A DNA stretch of 64,000 nt from the NCBI RefSeq assembly GCF_026339955.1, contig NZ_JAPEPW010000001.1:6097001-6161000 (forward strand). The letters are read 5' to 3'. The translations under genes were made by a program, and so were the position numbers. Every line of letters begins with the position of its first letter. Positions within the stretch are counted from its first letter, which is position 1. This DNA comes from Streptomyces sp. NBC_01549. GTDB lineage: Bacteria > Actinomycetota > Actinomycetes > Streptomycetales > Streptomycetaceae. Positions 62,866-64,000 of this stretch are shown in pieces. The notes under the pieces are model-generated. The model did no database searches. It was not told the origin of the DNA and was given only the letters and a program-made list of their open reading frames with translations.

Positions 62866-64000
62866 TCAGCCGCCGAACTCCTGCAGACCCTTCAACGCCT
62901 GGTCCAGCAGTGCCTGACGGCCATCGAGCTCCTTCTGGAGCTTGTCGGCCCTCGACGCGTTGCCGGCGGCGCGCGCTGTCTCGATCTGTCCCTGGAGCTT
63001 GTCCACGGCGGCCTGCAGCTGACCGGTCAGACCCTCGGCACGCGCGCGTGCCTCCGGGTTGGTCCGGCGCCACTCGGTCTCCTCGGACTCCTGCAGAGCC
63101 CGCTCCACCGCGTGCATCCGCCCCTCGACCTTCGGGCGGGCGTCGCGCGGCACATGGCCGATGGCTTCCCAGCGCTCGTTGATGGAACGGAAGGCGGCAC
63201 GGGCGGCCTTCAGGTCCTGCACCGGGACGAGCTTCTCGGCCTCCTCGGCCAGCTCCTCCTTGAGCTTCAGGTTCTCCGACTGCTCGGCGTCCCGCTCGGC
63301 GAAGACCGAGCTGCGCGCCGCGAAGAACACGTCCTGGGCGCCGCGGAAGCGGTTCCACAGGTCGTCCTCGTGCTCGCGCTGGGCGCGGCCCGCGGCCTTC
63401 CAGTCCGCCATCAGCTCGCGGTAACGCGCCGCCGTCGGACCCCAGTCCGTGGAGGCGGACAGCGACTCGGCCTCCGCGACCAGCTTCTCCTTGATCTTGC
63501 GGGCGTCCTCGCGCTGCGCGTCCAGCGAGGCGAAGTGCGCCTTGCGGCGCTTGGAGAACGCCGAGCGCGCGTGCGAGAAGCGGTGCCACAGCTCGTCGTC
63601 CGACTTACGGTCGAGTCGCGGCAGCCCCTTCCAGGTGTCCACCAGCGAGCGCAGCCGCTCGCCGGCCGCTCGCCACTGGTCGCTCTGCGCCAGCTCCTCC
63701 GCCTCGACGACCAGCGCCTCCTTGGCGTGCCGCGCCTCGTCGGACTGCTTCGCACGCTGGACCTTGCGCTCCTCACGGCGCGCGTCGACCGTCTTGACGA
63801 GCTTGTCCAGCCGCTTCTTCAGCGCGTCCAGATCGCCGACCGCGTGGTGGGCGTCCACCTGTTCGCGGATATGACCGATCGCGATCTGGGCGTCCTTCGC
63901 CGACAAGTCGGTGGTTTTCACTCGCCGCTCGAGGAGGCCGATCTCGACAACCAGGCCTTCGTACTTGCGCTCGAAGTAGGCCAGCGCCTCATCAGGCGAG
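62866..64000 (-). CDS. DUF349-domain coiled-coil protein, 5' end outside the window
   Basis: At least 378 residues are visible; the frame is open and family-like up to the window edge (SPDEALAYFERKYEG...), so the start lies beyond 64000. The protein is nearly all helical with repeated ~70-residue DUF349 units marked by W-K/R-x-A/L-G and DDELWHRFSHARSAF, EDDLWNRFRGAQDVFF, ERWEAIGHVPRDARPKVEGRMHAVE. Charge is high. The function of the family is not settled. A GTG at 63921 would be an internal start and is less likely. Confidence 0.85.
   Translation of the reverse strand, partial: SPDEALAYFERKYEGLVVEIGLLERRVKTTDLSAKDAQIAIGHIREQVDAHHAVGDLDALKKRLDKLVKTVDARREERKVQRAKQSDEARHAKEALVVEAEELAQSDQWRAAGERLRSLVDTWKGLPRLDRKSDDELWHRFSHARSAFSKRRKAHFASLDAQREDARKIKEKLVAEAESLSASTDWGPTAARYRELMADWKAAGRAQREHEDDLWNRFRGAQDVFFAARSSVFAERDAEQSENLKLKEELAEEAEKLVPVQDLKAARAAFRSINERWEAIGHVPRDARPKVEGRMHAVERALQESEETEWRRTNPEARARAEGLTGQLQAAVDKLQGQIETARAAGNASRADKLQKELDGRQALLDQALKGLQEFGG

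Overview
The window looks like a stretch of Streptomyces chromosome. Base composition is very GC-rich with strong third-position G/C bias, and GTG and TTG starts and 4-base start/stop overlaps (GTGA, ATGA) are common. It carries the sporulation gene ssgB, a Ser/Thr kinase, a sugar ABC operon without its own ATPase, and several copies of intergenic palindromes typical of streptomycetes. I found no transposase, integrase, phage gene or CRISPR array, and no in-frame TTA (bldA) codon by eye. It reads as conserved core chromosome.

Layout. 1-5440: a GNAT gene, two small membrane proteins, then metNIQ (methionine uptake) behind a long leader that contains a tiny Cys/Met-rich ORF, then another GNAT gene. 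5600-12430: corrinoid genes cobL, a very large BluB-CobT fusion, and a siroheme synthase/uroporphyrinogen-III methyltransferase fusion. 12490-17180: a SpoU RNA methyltransferase, a Ser/Thr kinase, two small ORFs (one apparently interrupted by a palindromic element), an APH-like phosphotransferase and a zinc-ribbon protein. 17250-17735: five tRNA genes on the minus strand (Gly, Cys, three Val). 17890-24250: pabB-pabC, GNAT, DsbA-like, small membrane proteins, a CGNR zinc-finger protein, ssgB and a PGPGW membrane protein. 24380-25650: tRNA-Val(CAC), then about 1.1 kb of non-coding DNA with palindromes and a 20-bp tandem repeat, ending in a promoter with LacI-type operators. 25650-32210: binding lipoprotein, two permeases, a YesL-like protein and a secreted YetA/PcRGLX-like protein, probably a rhamnogalacturonan or related oligosaccharide system. 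32210-38050: a large membrane protein, an SRPBCC protein, tRNA-Val(CAC), a DEDDh exonuclease, and a coupled pair made of a DUF4365 nuclease-fold protein and an unknown protein.

38175-64000 is the most conserved part: thrS, K+ channel, HIT, unknown, EF-G2-like, pgsA, acyltransferase, pimA, a frameshifted formylglycine-generating-enzyme gene, LemA-like, pdxS, pdxT, yebC, ruvCAB, yajC-secD-secF, apt, rel and a DUF349 gene running off the end. From memory, the order thrS-HIT-pgsA-acyltransferase-pimA ... pdxS-pdxT-yebC-ruvCAB-yajC-secDF-apt-rel matches mycobacteria, so this is an ancient actinobacterial block for phosphatidylinositol mannosides, vitamin B6, Holliday-junction processing, protein export and (p)ppGpp.

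Most notable: the Cys/Met leader peptide before metNIQ, the BluB-CobT fusion with about 690 low-complexity residues, the YetA mini-operon, the doubly frameshifted FGE gene, a small gene split by a palindromic element, and a perfect 27-bp hairpin between rel and its convergent neighbour.
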